DNA of 64,000 nt, taken from positions 59,089,737 through 59,153,736 of the forward strand of contig OZ022505.1 in assembly GCA_963989385.1 (NCBI GenBank), in the 5' to 3' direction. The notes under the pieces were generated by a model. That model had not been told where the DNA came from, did not search any database, and worked only from the letters and a program-made list of their open reading frames with translations. Positions within the stretch are counted from its first letter, which is position 1, and the number at the start of each line of letters is the position of its first letter. The translations under genes were made by a program, and so were the position numbers. The stretch comes from Ctena decussata (taxonomy: Eukaryota; Mollusca; Bivalvia; Lucinida; Lucinidae). This document shows, piece after piece, positions 21,140-33,044 of the stretch.

Positions 21140-24056
21140 AACAAGAGGGCCAAGAGGCCCTGAATCACTCACCCGAGCAAAAAGGTTAAAGGTCAAACTA
21201 GGGTCATCATTTGAACAAACCTGTTAGTTTGCAATAATTTCCAAATGGTTCTGATTAAGAAGATTTTTTAATATTTTTCTATGTATTTCTATGGTTCAAA
21301 CCCAGGACCCCCTAAGGCAGGGCCACTTTAGACCCTGGCGCCATCATTTGAACAAACTTGGTAAAGGACAACGAGGCAATGCATCATATCGAATTTCAAG
21401 CATCTGCACTAAGGGGTTCTGGAGAAGAAGATTTTTAAGTATATTTTAATTTCGAACCAAAGATCCCCCAGGGCCATTTTGGATCCCAGGGCCACCCTTT
21501 ACACAAACTTTGTTGGAGACCACCAGGCAATGCATCATACCAAATCTAAAGCATCTGAGCCAAGTGGTTCTGAAAAAGAAGATTTTTGAATATTTTTCGA
21601 TGTAATTCTAAGGTTCAAACTCAGGACTCCCGGCTGTGGGGTCATTTTGGACACTGGGGCCATCATTTGAACATACTTGATAAAGGTCTACAAGGCAATG
21701 CTACATATCAAATTTCAAGCATCTGAGCCAATTGCTTCTGAAGAAAAAGAAGATTTTTGAATATTTTTCTACGTATTTCTATGGTTCACACCCAGGACCC
21801 CCTGGGGTGGGACCATTTTAGACCCTGGGGTCATCATTTGAACAAACTTGGTAAAAGACCCCTAAGCAATGCTACATACCAAATTTCAAGCTACTATGCC
21901 AAGTGGTTCTGAAGTAGAAGATTTTTGAATATTTTTCCTACGTATTTCTATGGCTCAATCCTAGGACTCCCTGCCGAGGGGCCATTTTGGACCCTGGGGC
22001 CACCATTTGAACAAAATTGGTAAAGGACTACTAGGCAATGTACATACCAAATTTCAAGCATCTATGTCAAGCGGTTCTGAAGAAGATTCTGAATATTTTT
22101 CTATGTATTTCTATGGTTCAAACCTAGGACTCCCTGCCGCGGGGCCATTTTAAACCCTGCGGCCACCATTTGAACAAACTTAGTAAAGGACTAAGTACTA
22201 GGCAATGCATCATACCAAATTTCAAGCATCTAAGCCTTGCGGTTCTGAAGAAGAAGATTTTTGAATATTTTTCTTTGCATTTCTAAGGTTCAAACCTTGG
22301 ACTCCCTGCCAAGGGGCCATTTTGGACCCTGGGGCCACCATTTGAACAAACTTGGTAAAGGACTATTAGGCAATGCTACAAATTAAATTTCAAGCATCTG
22401 AGCCTTGCTGTTCCGAAGAAGATTTTTAAATATTTTTCTTTGTATTTCTATGGTTCAAACCCAGGACTCCCTGGTGCGGAGCCATTTTGGACCCCGGGGC
22501 CAACATTTGAACAAACTTGGTAAAGGACAATTAGGCAATGCTATATACCAATTTCAAGCATCTGGGCCAAGCAGTTCTGGAGAAGAAGATTTTTAAGTAT
22601 TTTTTTAGTTTTGAACCCAAGATCCCCTGCCCCAGGGCCATTTTCAAGCATCTGAGCCAAGTGGTTCTGAAATAGAAGATTTTTTATTATTAACTATGTA
22701 TTTCTATGGTTCAAACCTGGGACTCCCTGCCCTGAGTCATTTTGGACCCTGGGGCCACCATTTGAACAAACTTGGTAGAGGACCACTAGGCAATGCTACA
22801 TACCAAATTTCAAGGATCTGAGCCATGCAGTTCTGGAGAAGAAGATTTTTAAGTAATTTTTTAGTTTTGAACCCAAGACCCCCTGCCCCAGGGCCATTTT
22901 GGACCCTGGGGCCACCATTTGAACAAACTTGATAGAGGTCCACTAGGCAATGCTATATACCAAATTTCAAGCATCTGGGCCTAGCAGTTCTGGAGAAGAA
23001 GATTTTTAAGTATTTTTTAGTTTCGAACCCAAGACCCCCTGCCCCAGGGCCATTTTGGACCCTGGGGCCACCATGTGAACAAATTTGGTAGAGGACCACT
23101 AGGCAATCCTACATACCAAATTTCAAGCATCTGAGCCAAGCAGTTCTGGAGAAGAAGATTTTTAAGTATTTTTTAGTTTCGAACCCAAGACCCCCTGCCC
23201 CAGGGCCATTTTGGACCCTGGGGCCACCATTTGAACAAACTTGGTAGAGGACCACTAGGCAATGCTATATACCATATTTTAAGCATCTGGGCCAAGCAGT
23301 TCTGGAGAAGAAGATTTTTAAGTATTTTTTAGTTTCGAACCCAAGACACCCTGCCCCAGGGCCATTTTGGACCCTGGGGCCACCATTTGAACAAATTCGG
23401 TAGAGGACCAATAGGCAATGCTACATACCAAATTTCAAGCATCTGAGCCAAGCAGTTCTAGAAAAGAAGATTTTTAAGTATTTTTTAGTTTTGAACCCAA
23501 GACCCCCTGCCCCAGGGCCATTTTGGACCCTGGGGCCACCATTTGAACAAACTTGGTAGAGGACCACTAGGCAATGCTATATACCAAATTTCAAGCATCT
23601 GGGCCAAGCAGTTCTGGAAAAGAAGATTTTTAAGTATTTTTTAGTTTTGAACCCAAGACCCCCATGCCCCAGGGCCATTTTGGATCCTGGGGCCACCATT
23701 TGAACAAACTTGGTAGAGGACCACTAGGCAATGCTTTATACCAAATTTCAAGCATCTGGGCCAAGCAGTTCTGGAGCAGAAGATTTTTAAGTATTTTTTA
23801 GTTTCGAACCCAAGACCCCCTGCCCCAGGGTCCAAAATGGCCCTGCCCCAGGGCCATTTTGGACCCTGGGGCCACCATTTGAACAGACTTGGTAGAGGTC
23901 CACTAGACAATGCTTCATACAAAATATCAAAGCCCTAGGCCTAGCGGTTTCAGAGAAGATGTCATTTAAAGCAAATTGTTGACGCCGCACAACGGACGAC
24001 GGACACTGGGTGATCACAATAGCTCACCCTGAGCCTATGGCTCAGGTGAGCTAAAA
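21140..24056 (+). mobile_element. Tandem-core element family E, complete
   Basis: Starts AACAAGAGGGCCAAGAGGCC, carries about 18 units of about 155 bp, and ends GACGGACACTGGG plus the CCTGAGCCTATGGCTCAGG hairpin and GTGAGCTAAAA. Typical landmarks in a unit are CCATTTTGGACCCTGGGGCC, CAAATTTCAAGCATCTGAGC and GTTCTGGAGAAGAAGATTTT. Units between 22.7 and 23.9 kb are nearly identical, showing recent homogenisation, while the left ones are diverged. It was inserted into family O. Frames found here are shadows of the repeat. Confidence 0.85.
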
Positions 24057-24240
24057 ATGTGGTACTATTAAGCCAAAGTAGGTCACAGTGACCTAGTTTT
24101 GTGAAAGCCAATCAGAATTTTTTTGTTGTAAGGTAGCGATTAAGTTTTAAGGTGCTAAGGTCTTTAAAATCAAGGTAGTGTTGTACAGAGAGACGGACCA
24201 ACAAACAGATGAATGCGCCAACCTCATATCTAAAGGAAAC
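24057..24240 (+). repeat. Tandem repeat family O, right part
   Basis: Continues ATGTGGTACTATTAAGCC and carries the perfect inverted site AGGTCACAGTGACCT at 24080-24094, then GAGAGACGGACCAACAAACA, a 3'-end-like tract. Confidence 0.6.
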
Positions 24241-24610
24241 TGTTGATCTCACTGGCTGCAAGCAGCTTGACGAAAAACATGAAGATCATTAATTTCTGTA
24301 CTTGCTGAAAATATCAAACAAGAATTCCGCAGACTGCTATGTCGCACCTGCTGTGTGCCTTCACATGAAGAACTCAATGATTATACCAAGTGCTTCTGGA
24401 GAAAAACTTGATTTTATTGGTTTTGCTATTTTTAGTAACGGTGACCATCTGGGATTCTCGACCCACCTGAACTTTATCATACTGAAGCCCTGCAGACTGA
24501 TCATGCTGCATGTGAAATTTGAGAACCATGGATGCAATGGTTTCAGAGAATAAGTCATTCAAATGGACTTAAATGCTAGGATCAACATAAATTATTCTAG
24601 GGTTGACGTA

Positions 24611-24625
24611 AGGTCACTGTGACCT
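24611..24625. promoter_or_regulatory. Perfect inverted nuclear-receptor site (IR3)
   Basis: AGGTCACTGTGACCT matches the AGGTCAnnnTGACCT oestrogen-response consensus at all 12 fixed positions. The same site recurs in the next F units at 25874-25888 and 26200-26214. It is part of the repeat and is not next to a visible gene. Confidence 0.6.
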
Positions 24626-24899
24626 AATTCCGATACAGATGTTTTTCGTTTTGATAATTCTGAATACCAAGGCCCAACTTATGCTTCATATAAAATTTCA
24701 GCCAAATATACAGAGTGGTTCGGGAGAAAAAGTTGATTTTATTGGTTTTGCTATTTTTAGTAATGGCGACCATCTTGGATTCTCGACCGCCTGAATTTAA
24801 CTATGCAGAAGCCGTGCAGCCGAATCATGTTGCATGTGAACTTTGAGAACCATGGATGCAGTGGTTTTAAATGCTAGGGTCAACGTAAATTATTCTAGG

Positions 24900-25858
24900 C
24901 AGTGCTCCAGATAATTTTTTTTTCTATCAGTACCGTACTGGTCAAGATTTTCTTGGATCAGTATCCACGATTCTGCTTCAGTATTTGCACTGAACCGACA
25001 GATACGTAACATGAAAACACATTTAATTTTAACAGTATTTCAGTGGTACTCCCTAGGTGTGACTTTGCCTCGTAAACTACTACTTCTGCTTTCACTGTGT
25101 GGAAATATACTCTTTCATATTCCCAAAAACGCCATATCAAAATCTGATTAATTAAACAGTTCTATCATGACTCAACCTTCTGAAAGCTCCTTCTGACTGC
25201 TTCACAAAATGTAAATATCAAAATGAAACTGATTTACAAATTGTAGTTGATGTTGCCAGGGAGTCTTCACTAGGGGTAGGGGGAGTCAAGAGACACTTGT
25301 ATGAAGAAAATTCTCTGCAAGTACATGTAATTGGGTTCATGCGAATCACATTTGGATTTGAACTGCAATTTTCTACCTGCCAGAATGTTTTTTCCTTTTC
25401 TACATGCAGGCATAACCGCACCTGAGATAATAGCATTTATTATCTCATAGACACATCTACAATTTTCGGTTGATTTGTCAATAGGCCCAAAAAACCCGCA
25501 GAATAGAGACCTGCTTGTCCTGTTGAGAGCACGAAGCCATGCTTTCCTACTTTCAGTTTGAAGCGACTGGTTTACAGTCCATCTATTTTCCACACATTAG
25601 AAACACAAATTCAGAAAGAAATATTTAGAATCAGTCAGCTTCTCGGTGAGTGCGACGCATAAGGAAATTCAGTCTACTTGATGATATTATAATGCAAGCG
25701 TCTATGAGAACTCAACCAGGTGGTACGGATTACCGGAAAGAATGATCCGTAACGGCTTGAAAGCGTCCGTACTGGGTACCGATAAAATTTCCAATAGCTC
25801 CGTATCGGCCTAAAATGATCCGTATTATACGGAGATACGGACGCTATCTGGAGCACTG
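24900..25858. mobile_element. 959-bp DNA transposon in family F
   Basis: Ends CAGTGCTCCAGATA and TATCTGGAGCACTG (14-bp perfect inverse). The exact 6-bp repeat TCTAGG lies on both sides (24894-24899, 25859-25864). Other F units show the undisturbed site. The right third is rich in CGTATC/CCGTA words. No transposase was recognised. The 107-codon minus-strand frame at 25270-25593 (RKAWLRALNRTSRSLFCGFF) has no motif that I can name. Confidence 0.85.
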
Positions 25859-26800
25859 TCTAGGGTCGACATAAGGTCACTGTGACCTAATTCCGCTACA
25901 GATTTTTTTCATTTTGATAATTCTAAATACCAAGGTCCCACTTATGCTTCACACAAAATTTCAGCCAAATATGTCAATCAGTTCTGGAGAAAAAGTTGAT
26001 TTTATTGGTTTTGCTATTTTTAGTAACGCCAGCCAACTTGTGTTCTCGACCCGCCTGAATTTTACCGTTCTGAAGCCCTGCTGTCTGATCATGCTGCACA
26101 TGAAGTTTGAGAACCATGGATGCAATAGTATCAGAGAATAAGTTATTTGAATGGACTTAAAATGCTAGGGTCGACGTGAATTATTCAAGGGTCGACATAA
26201 GGTCACTGTGACCTAATTCCGCGATAGATTTTTTTCGTTTTGATAATTCTGAATACCAAGGTCACACTTATGCTTCATACATAATTTCAGCCAATATACA
26301 GATCGGTTCTGGAGAAAACATTGATTTTATTGGTTTTGTTATTTTTAGTAAAAGCAGCCATCTTGGATTCTAGACTCGCCTGAATTTTACCATTCTGAAG
26401 CCCTGCTGTCTGATCATGCTGCATTTGAAATTTGAGAACCATGGATGCAGTGGTTTTAGAGAATAAGTCTTTTGAAAGGACTAAAATGCTAGGGTCGTCG
26501 TAAATTGTGAACAGACAGACGGTCTGCCGGACGCACGGAAAACCGGACGCCTATATCGCACCTTGCTTAAGCAGGTGCGACAATAATATACCGAATATTG
26601 ATAAGTTTGCATTGACGCAAATACTGTATGGATAATTTTGATTGATAACTGCACCCCTTATGTCTGAAAAATTGAGGGATGTAAGTAACACCCCATAAAT
26701 GTTCTAGATTTGGAAAGCCCAGCACTGTTTAAATGATATTGCCATGAACATAAAATGCCAAAGACAACATTTATTCACCTAATACAAGAGATATTCCACC

Positions 26801-28522
26801 CACTGGGGCTTGAACAACAAATGTTGTGAAAATACTCCTATGTATTCTATAATATACTCTATGGTCAGGATCGCTGCCAACGCTTGGCAATTTTTGAACG
26901 ATTCGTGTCACGATATTCAACACCAAAATTTAACACTCAGCCGTTTGTTAGGACTGATGCTCTTACTTGCAGGGTTCGAATTTAGACTCGCATACTCACA
27001 AAATGCGACCAAAGTTTACAGACTGCGAGTCCAAGAAACCACCACTTGCTTTTCTTTGTGAGTGTAGTTTTCTCGGCGCAAAGAACTAATCCGGAAGTGT
27101 AAAGTATTTGTTTATGTGCAGAACAAGATGCGCAGTCGCAAACTCGTCTTGATCATCCAGGTGCTTGCCTAATATTGATTCCCCAATACAGTTCCCCTCG
27201 TCAAGCGTCTGTGGCAACCCGCATCTGCAAGCGTCTGTTTTCAGTTTGATAAAAAAGCACATGTTCTCAAATCAATAAACATGGACAGAACGGCAAAACG
27301 GGGGATCAGGAAGAAAAAACCTTCTGAAAATAAACCCATCAAGACTGACTCTATGGGCCCAAACCCCCAAACTGTCCCTATAAAAACTGCACAGAAGTGG
27401 GAGAAATAGCTCAGAGTTGCTTTGGAATATGAAACTAGTAGCTGTGAAGAGAACCTGGTAGGGTGTGTAGGCATGGCCCTTATGAGGTAAAGCCTCATTG
27501 GTAGGATACTTTATATTGTCTCTCAGATAGGGAAAAAGGGAGTATAATGAATAAGAACCACTAGGTCAATATGCCCTATTTTTTTTTAAGCTAAAAAGAC
27601 AGCCCACCCAGCTGGGATACATTACTAATTGCATAAACTAACAATACAGGGTATTTAATGGTATAATTACATAAAATTATGGCATTCAGAGAAAAAGCAA
27701 GTGGACTTCCTGTTTTAGCAGGTAGAAAAATTGAGCACTTGCTAAATTTAGCAAGTGAGAAAAAAAGTTAATTTCAAACCCTGACGTGTCTCTGCATCTG
27801 ATAATTACGTGGAAACGGCGCTGGCTAGGAGAAAATACGATCTTTTATCGGCAATATTCATTTCTTCCTGAAATCCAACAGCTGTCCATTTCCGGATAAG
27901 CTTGGTCCCCGGCTTCCGATGGGTAAAATACAGTACCCTCCCAATGCATGCGACGGAATTTGGCAAGAGCGAAGGTACTAGGCTAATAAAGGGTATCAAC
28001 GTTGAATACATTAATTTGATTGAAACAATCGGAAGACAGAAGCCGTAAAATATACAAATTATATATTGGTAATGCCTAAATAAAAATTCAACTTGAGAAA
28101 AAGCAGAAAAACCAGTAGAGCCCCAACAACAACTAATAGAATAGAATCAAATAGAATGTTACAACAACAACAACATGACCACTTGAGTACTGTTCTTAAC
28201 CCCAAAAGAACTCACAAATAAGAAGGGGTACCAGACAGCCATATGGCTACCCGATTGATTTCAGGAAAAAAAGAATTGCCGATAAAAGATCGTATTTTCT
28301 TCTAACCAGCGCCGTTTACTCGTAATTATTGGATGCAGAGACACGTAAGCAGGTATGAGCATCAGTCTTAACAAACGGCTGAGTGTTAAATTTTGGTGTT
28401 GAATATTAATTGTGATATGAATCATTCAAAAACTGCCAAGCATTTGCGGCGATCCTGACCATAGGGTATATTATAGAATACATAGGAGTATTTTCACAAC
28501 ATTTGTTGTTCAAGCCCCAGTG
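26801..28522. mobile_element. TIR transposon with 8-bp target duplication
   Basis: Ends CACTGGGGCTTGAACAACAA and its inverse TTGTTGTTCAAGCCCCAGTG, flanked by the exact duplication ATTCCACC (26793-26800, 28523-28530). The inverted ends are about 245 bp long; the left one is cut by a second element (26970-27783). The unique middle (about 27870-28275) has no transposase. An 8-bp duplication fits hAT-like or related classes. Confidence 0.88.
26970..27783. mobile_element. Nested hAT-like element
   Basis: Ends CAGGGTTCGAATTTAGAC and AGTTAATTTCAAACCCTG. It sits inside the left inverted repeat of 26801-28522, and the right inverted repeat shows the site without it (GACACGTAAGCAGG). No clear target duplication. 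Inside are short inverse words AGCAAGTG/CACTTGCT. Non-coding. Confidence 0.75.
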
Positions 28523-28728
28523 ATTCCACCTTTTATTCAGGTCTGTTGTTTTCCTGACCCGGTATAATGTAACATCTGAGCTGTTTGGTTAGTTCGCGAA
28601 TAATGGCGCTCTGACCTCTTACCCACAAGGGTGTTGTTAATCGGTACCAAGGCCATTAAGCCGTACCCTGATCCCTCATAGTACTGCCAGCCACGGTATG
28701 CTATGTGGACCATGCAGATCGAGTTTCC

Positions 28729-29153
28729 GGGTTCATAGAATAACCGAAAAGCACAGAAATACCGAAAAGCACCTGAATAACCGAAAAGCAATTTCAAAAA
28801 TTAGTTTCATATGGGAATAATTATTTAAGTTAGGCTTTTCTTGGTTGTAAATTATTTGTAGTGTTAGTTGTGAGACTTTAATTACCATGGGTTTCATACT
28901 AAACTAGCATTGAAACTGGAAAAGTCGCTAATGATGCACTGCATTTTTTTCAGTGCTTTTCGGTTATATCAAGGCATATGAACTGCAATCTGCTTTACAC
29001 AATTTTAAGCAAAACAATCCAAAGTAGTAAATAAAATAGCATGATTATGTATAGTGAAAACTAATGATATTCCGAGCAGACTATCAATCACAATCTGAGA
29101 CACAAAATTTATTGGAAAACAAGACTAGCGGGTGCTTTTCTGTTAGTGCACTA

Positions 29154-29189
<36 letters not shown>

Positions 29190-29364
29190 CAACATTTGAA
29201 ACCAAGACAACTTTGGTGCAGAAAACTTCTCTTTCAATGCTTCTTCCACCCTTGAAAGTAATATTCCAATGATAATTCACATAAAAACTGAATTTTTTAA
29301 ATTGCTTTTCGGTTATTCCAGTGCTTTCCGGTATTTTTGTGCTTTTCGGTTATTCTATGTACCG
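28729..29364. mobile_element. TIR element with iterated AACCGAAAAGCA ends
   Basis: Flanked by the exact 9-bp repeat CGAGTTTCC (28720-28728, 29365-29373). Ends are GGGTTCATAGAATAACCG and, inverted, CGGTACATAGAATAACCG. Each end continues with two or three copies of ACCGAAAAGCA. The centre holds a TTA microsatellite (29155-29190). No transposase. A 9-bp duplication suggests Mutator-like mobilisation. Confidence 0.85.
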
Positions 29365-29373
29365 CGAGTTTCC

Positions 29374-29973
29374 TTAGTAGACAAGGAACAAATTTCTTGA
29401 GCCGTTACAAAAAGAGGCCCCTGTATATTTAACTGTCATCATCTGGTTTTGCACTCCAACTCAAACTGATGTAGTGATAAAGGCAAGGAATGATAAACTG
29501 CATCAAGTTCTCTAGTTCGACATCTAGTCCCTAAGCGACAACTGGTGAGCATCCACAGATCGCCTGTATTGAAATATTGTGACAATATCTATGAAATTTG
29601 ACTCAAAAAATTTAGTTCAAAATGATGCGCTTTCTATTTAGTTTATGTTCCTCAGTCCCATGCATCATTTACACATTCATTCAATACGATTTTCATTAAA
29701 ATCTGAATTCACGTGAATTTTAGGCCAGGGTGTCACTCGATTATAATGTTGGCGCAGGAAACCTAAATACCGAAGACTGTTGCACTTTCCTCTAACAAGA
29801 AAAAGTTGGTGTTCTAGAGATTATAAATAATGAGTGCTGTTAATCTGATAAAATCATGAAACTTATAATAAAATCCCATGCTCAAGTAGCCATAGGCTGT
29901 CTGGATTAATGAAAATGAAATTCGATCATTAGAAGACTGTTCTATGGTGGAAGAAAGTGTGTGTGAGGAGGGT
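29374..29973. other. Unassigned
   Basis: Nothing recognised. The region is AT-rich without open frames of note. Confidence 0.3.
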
Positions 29974-29984
29974 CTCTTATAAGG

Positions 29985-30693
29985 GCATGTACTAAAACAT
30001 AGAGTGGTGTTAACTTTTGGAGTGGAGTGGTTTTTTGGAGTGGTTTTTGGAGTCAAGTAATAAGTCATATAAGGACAGAAGATGACCTCTCCTTGACTCA
30101 GAGACTATATGAATTAAAACCAGATCTACTGCTCCTGAGTCCATTGTCAGTGTAAACATAAGTTGGCAATGTCAATGAAAATACAGACCCAAGAATCAAG
30201 AAAGTATATAAGTGGACCATGCCAGCCAGCCAGTGAGTAAGTAAGTAAGTATACATCTTTTCCAAAAGTCAGAATGTACAATTCAATTTTGTTAGAATTT
30301 AACATGACTCATTATCGTATCCCAAAGGGGCTATTTCAAACTGCCAAGACTGTATGCTGCTGAGAGATTATATGCAGTATGGCCATAATGTTTAATTATC
30401 GGTTCCCCAAAGTATAATTGGCCTGGCCTTGCTTGGTCCATAGTATTATGCCATCAAGCAAGCTGTTATGTCATTTCACATAATCGGGTCAGGCTAGCTC
30501 AGGAATCAGAACATGCCCCTTTGCAACTGGTCATTGCCGGTGAAAGGTTAGGCATGTTTACTTTTCCAGACATTTTCCTAGCAAGGTCAGATTAAGTTCA
30601 CACCAAATCTCCACTCCAAAAACACCCCAAAAAACCACTCCACTCCAAGACTCCACTCCAAAGGTTAACTCCACTCCAGGTTTTAGTATATGC
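29985..30693. mobile_element. TIR element with iterated GGAGTGGAGT ends
   Basis: Flanked by the exact 11-bp repeat CTCTTATAAGG (29974-29984, 30694-30704). Ends are GCATGTACTAAAAC and, inverted, GCATATACTAAAAC, followed by repeated TTTGGAGTGGAGT. The interior is without coding capacity. Confidence 0.85.
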
Positions 30694-30704
30694 CTCTTAT
30701 AAGG

Positions 30705-31180
30705 GCTAGCCACTAGTTTCCCCGATCACAGGTCCTGATGAATGAGTTCCTTTGGATTATCACCTGTAAACAATTCTGATTTTTAAGTAGTTCTAAGCTG
30801 CATATAAAGGCCGGTAAATACTCTGTGAACACATGGAAGGGAACAGCCAACCATTCATGAATACGCGCCAGCGCTAATTTAATGCACACATAACTGATTT
30901 CGGTTCCCACTGATTTGAACATGTGCGGCAATCTATAGCTTGTCGTGAGACAACTCATGCTACTAAGCTACCGATGGCGCTTTTAGACCCACTCCCCTCT
31001 CTCTGCCTCCGGTATAATACTGGATACCGTATACGGTCATCCGATTGTACAATGTTCGCGGTATTTTTTTAGTTAATTTAATATTGCATTAATACTGAGT
31101 GGGGCGAAAATGGAAATTAAATCACATTGCTCAAAGGCCCCTCCTCCCCCCTCCCCCTCGAGTTATATTACCACTGTGCT
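30705..31180. other. Unassigned
   Basis: No gene or repeat assignment can be supported. A short CTCCTCCCCCCTCCCCC tract lies near 31140. Confidence 0.3.
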
Positions 31181-31184
31181 TGCA

Positions 31185-31310
31185 GCAGCGTTTCAAAAGT
31201 CACATTTTCATTGGCTGTCTCTACAAAACGTTTGCACAAACGACTATCTGATTGGCGGAAATTTCAAAGCATTCCTTGGGTTTACAAAAATATAAACAAC
31301 ATCCAATTCC
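31185..31310. repeat. Family H-like fragment
   Basis: TTTTCATTGGCTGTCTC, AAACGTTTGCACAAACG and GATTGGCGGAAATTTCAAAG parallel 31660-31800. Either a second, more decayed copy or one long element. Confidence 0.45.
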
Positions 31311-31524
31311 CTTTAATCTGACGGGCAATATATTTGAAAAAAGCTAAAATATACTACACTTTCACCATTCCAATGCCAAAAGTATGTTACAGTAGCTTAT
31401 TTTCCCTACAAATTAATCACTTAACTTTAAAAGTTCCATTTGATTCGGTATCTCAGTACGCTACGGCGCTTACTTGCAACCGAAAGATATAGGGGCGATA
31501 AAATCAATAAATAGGTGGTTTCAT

Positions 31525-31525
31525 T

Positions 31526-31561
<36 letters not shown>

Positions 31562-31595
31562 TTAAGTGATTTTATTTATTTATTTTTATTTAGAC
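31525..31595. repeat. TTTA microsatellite
   Basis: (TTTA)n for about 45 bp, then an interrupted second tract. Confidence 0.85.
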
Positions 31596-31962
31596 AGTAC
31601 GGGACGAATACTTGGGGCATGTTCGATTAATTTTTCAAAACGCTTTCAACAGCGTTTCCGAAAATGAATCATTTTCATTGGCCATCTCCACAAACGGCCA
31701 CAAACGCTTTGTCTGTGATGGTAACCATGACAGCGTTTCCGCCAAACGACGATTTCATTGGTTTAAAAATGTCAAAGCGTTTTTTGATATTTTAGAACGT
31801 TCCTGAGCGTTTTTCGTTTGAAGAAACGCTTATTTGATTGGTTGATTCAGAAACGGCGTTTAAAACGACAATCAAACGCATGGTTTGACGGGTGTTTTGC
31901 TGGCGTTTTGCAAGGGTTTTCGTTGCAAAGAAAAACGATGTCTGTACTGTAATACACCTACC
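31596..31962. repeat. Repeat family H, second copy
   Basis: AACGCTTT/AAACGG-rich, with CATTGG and GATTGGTTG motifs. It closes with AAAAACGATGTCTGTACTGT, the inverse of the start of 9612-9880. Confidence 0.55.
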
Positions 31963-32268
31963 ATATAAAGCAGTGGTCAGATCTTACGATCACGCAGGGG
32001 ATGACCGTAGTACGATCTTAGTTAAACGTGTTAAGCGTAGTTAACCGTAGTATGAACTGCAAGAAACCTATGAATTGGCCGTGGCTGGCCTAACAATTTT
32101 CAACATGTTCATAATATCTCTACGATGAGCTTGGATGGCAAGACCCTACTCTGACCGTAGTTTGAACATAGCTGACCCTACTTGGCCGTGATCGACCCAA
32201 CGTTACCGTAGTAATATAGAGAAAACTGATAAAGGGGGGTATCAATAAGGGGGGTTTTCTGCATCCTA

Positions 32269-33044
32269 GAGTCCGTTTGCACCCAAGTGCAAACAGGGTT
32301 TTGCTTACTTTATCGAAAACGATGAAAGTTCCATCAAATGTTCTAATGATTTCTTTAGCTATACATACCAGAATACAGAAAGTCTAAATTTTTGGATGCT
32401 TTTGTAAAATATTTTCCATTGACAGTAATGCAAACATTGAGCAATTTCACTAAAGGGCGTCGTGTGCTTGTTTTAACAGCCAAAATATTGTTGATAAGCA
32501 ATAGCGTAAACTCGTTGTTTACTACAGGTGTGGGCGTATATGAATGAAATAGTAAGATGTATTCACCTGTCTGCACGCGTAATGCATGGTATCACTAGGT
32601 CTGTAGTTAGTCAGGTGACACTATTCTGTAAATAAACATTGAACTATTATATTATTTTGCGTGTAAAAATTGTATGTTTTAAAATTTGATAACATATGGG
32701 TGAAACAAAAAGTAGAAAAATGGATTCAGAATAAAATTTCAATTAATTATGCAAATTTTGTTTTAGGGATAACATACATTGGTCACATGCTCTAACACGT
32801 AATACTTAGCGGGAATCCCAAAAGCCAACTTTTATTCCCTTGTAATTAAGAGGTGAAAATGACATATTTTAGGTCCTGTTTTTGTATAGAAACTTTTTTG
32901 TGCAGACCCTCACAATTCTGCAAATTTATGATTTTGTTATGTATAGGATGAAAATTAAGAATGAGCGATTCGAAAATCTTCTACTTCTCATCAATTTTGA
33001 GAAAATATTGGGGATGCCGTTTGCATTTGGGAGCAAACGGACTC
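32269..33044. mobile_element. TA-target TIR element in left arm
   Basis: Ends GAGTCCGTTTGCACCCAA and TTGGGAGCAAACGGACTC (26-bp inverse with few mismatches), with TA on both sides. The right arm of the surrounding inverted repeat reads GGTAGGGTGCAG at the matching place, i.e. an empty site with one TA. TA targets fit Tc1/mariner-like or related transposases. No coding capacity. Confidence 0.9.

Larger units (their letters stand above)
24317..26585 (+). mobile_element. Tandem-core element family F with nested transposon
   Basis: Starts AACAAGAATTCCGCAGACTG and ends in the hairpin TCGCACCT...AGGTGCGA at 26556-26580, preceded by GACAGACGGTCTGCCGGACG. About four units of about 330 bp share AAAGTTGATTTTATTGGTTT, GAGAACCATGGATGCAATGG and ATAAGGTCACTGTGACCTAA. 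It is interrupted at 24900-25858 by a TIR element. Confidence 0.8.

Noticed and set aside
21140..24056. CRISPR-like array
   Set aside because: Units are about 155 bp, contiguous and diverged, with no unique spacers; this is a eukaryotic tandem-core element.
25270..25593. 107-codon frame in the 959-bp transposon as a transposase piece
   Set aside because: No catalytic motif and no recognisable zinc finger; a single Cys-x-x-Phe pattern is not enough.
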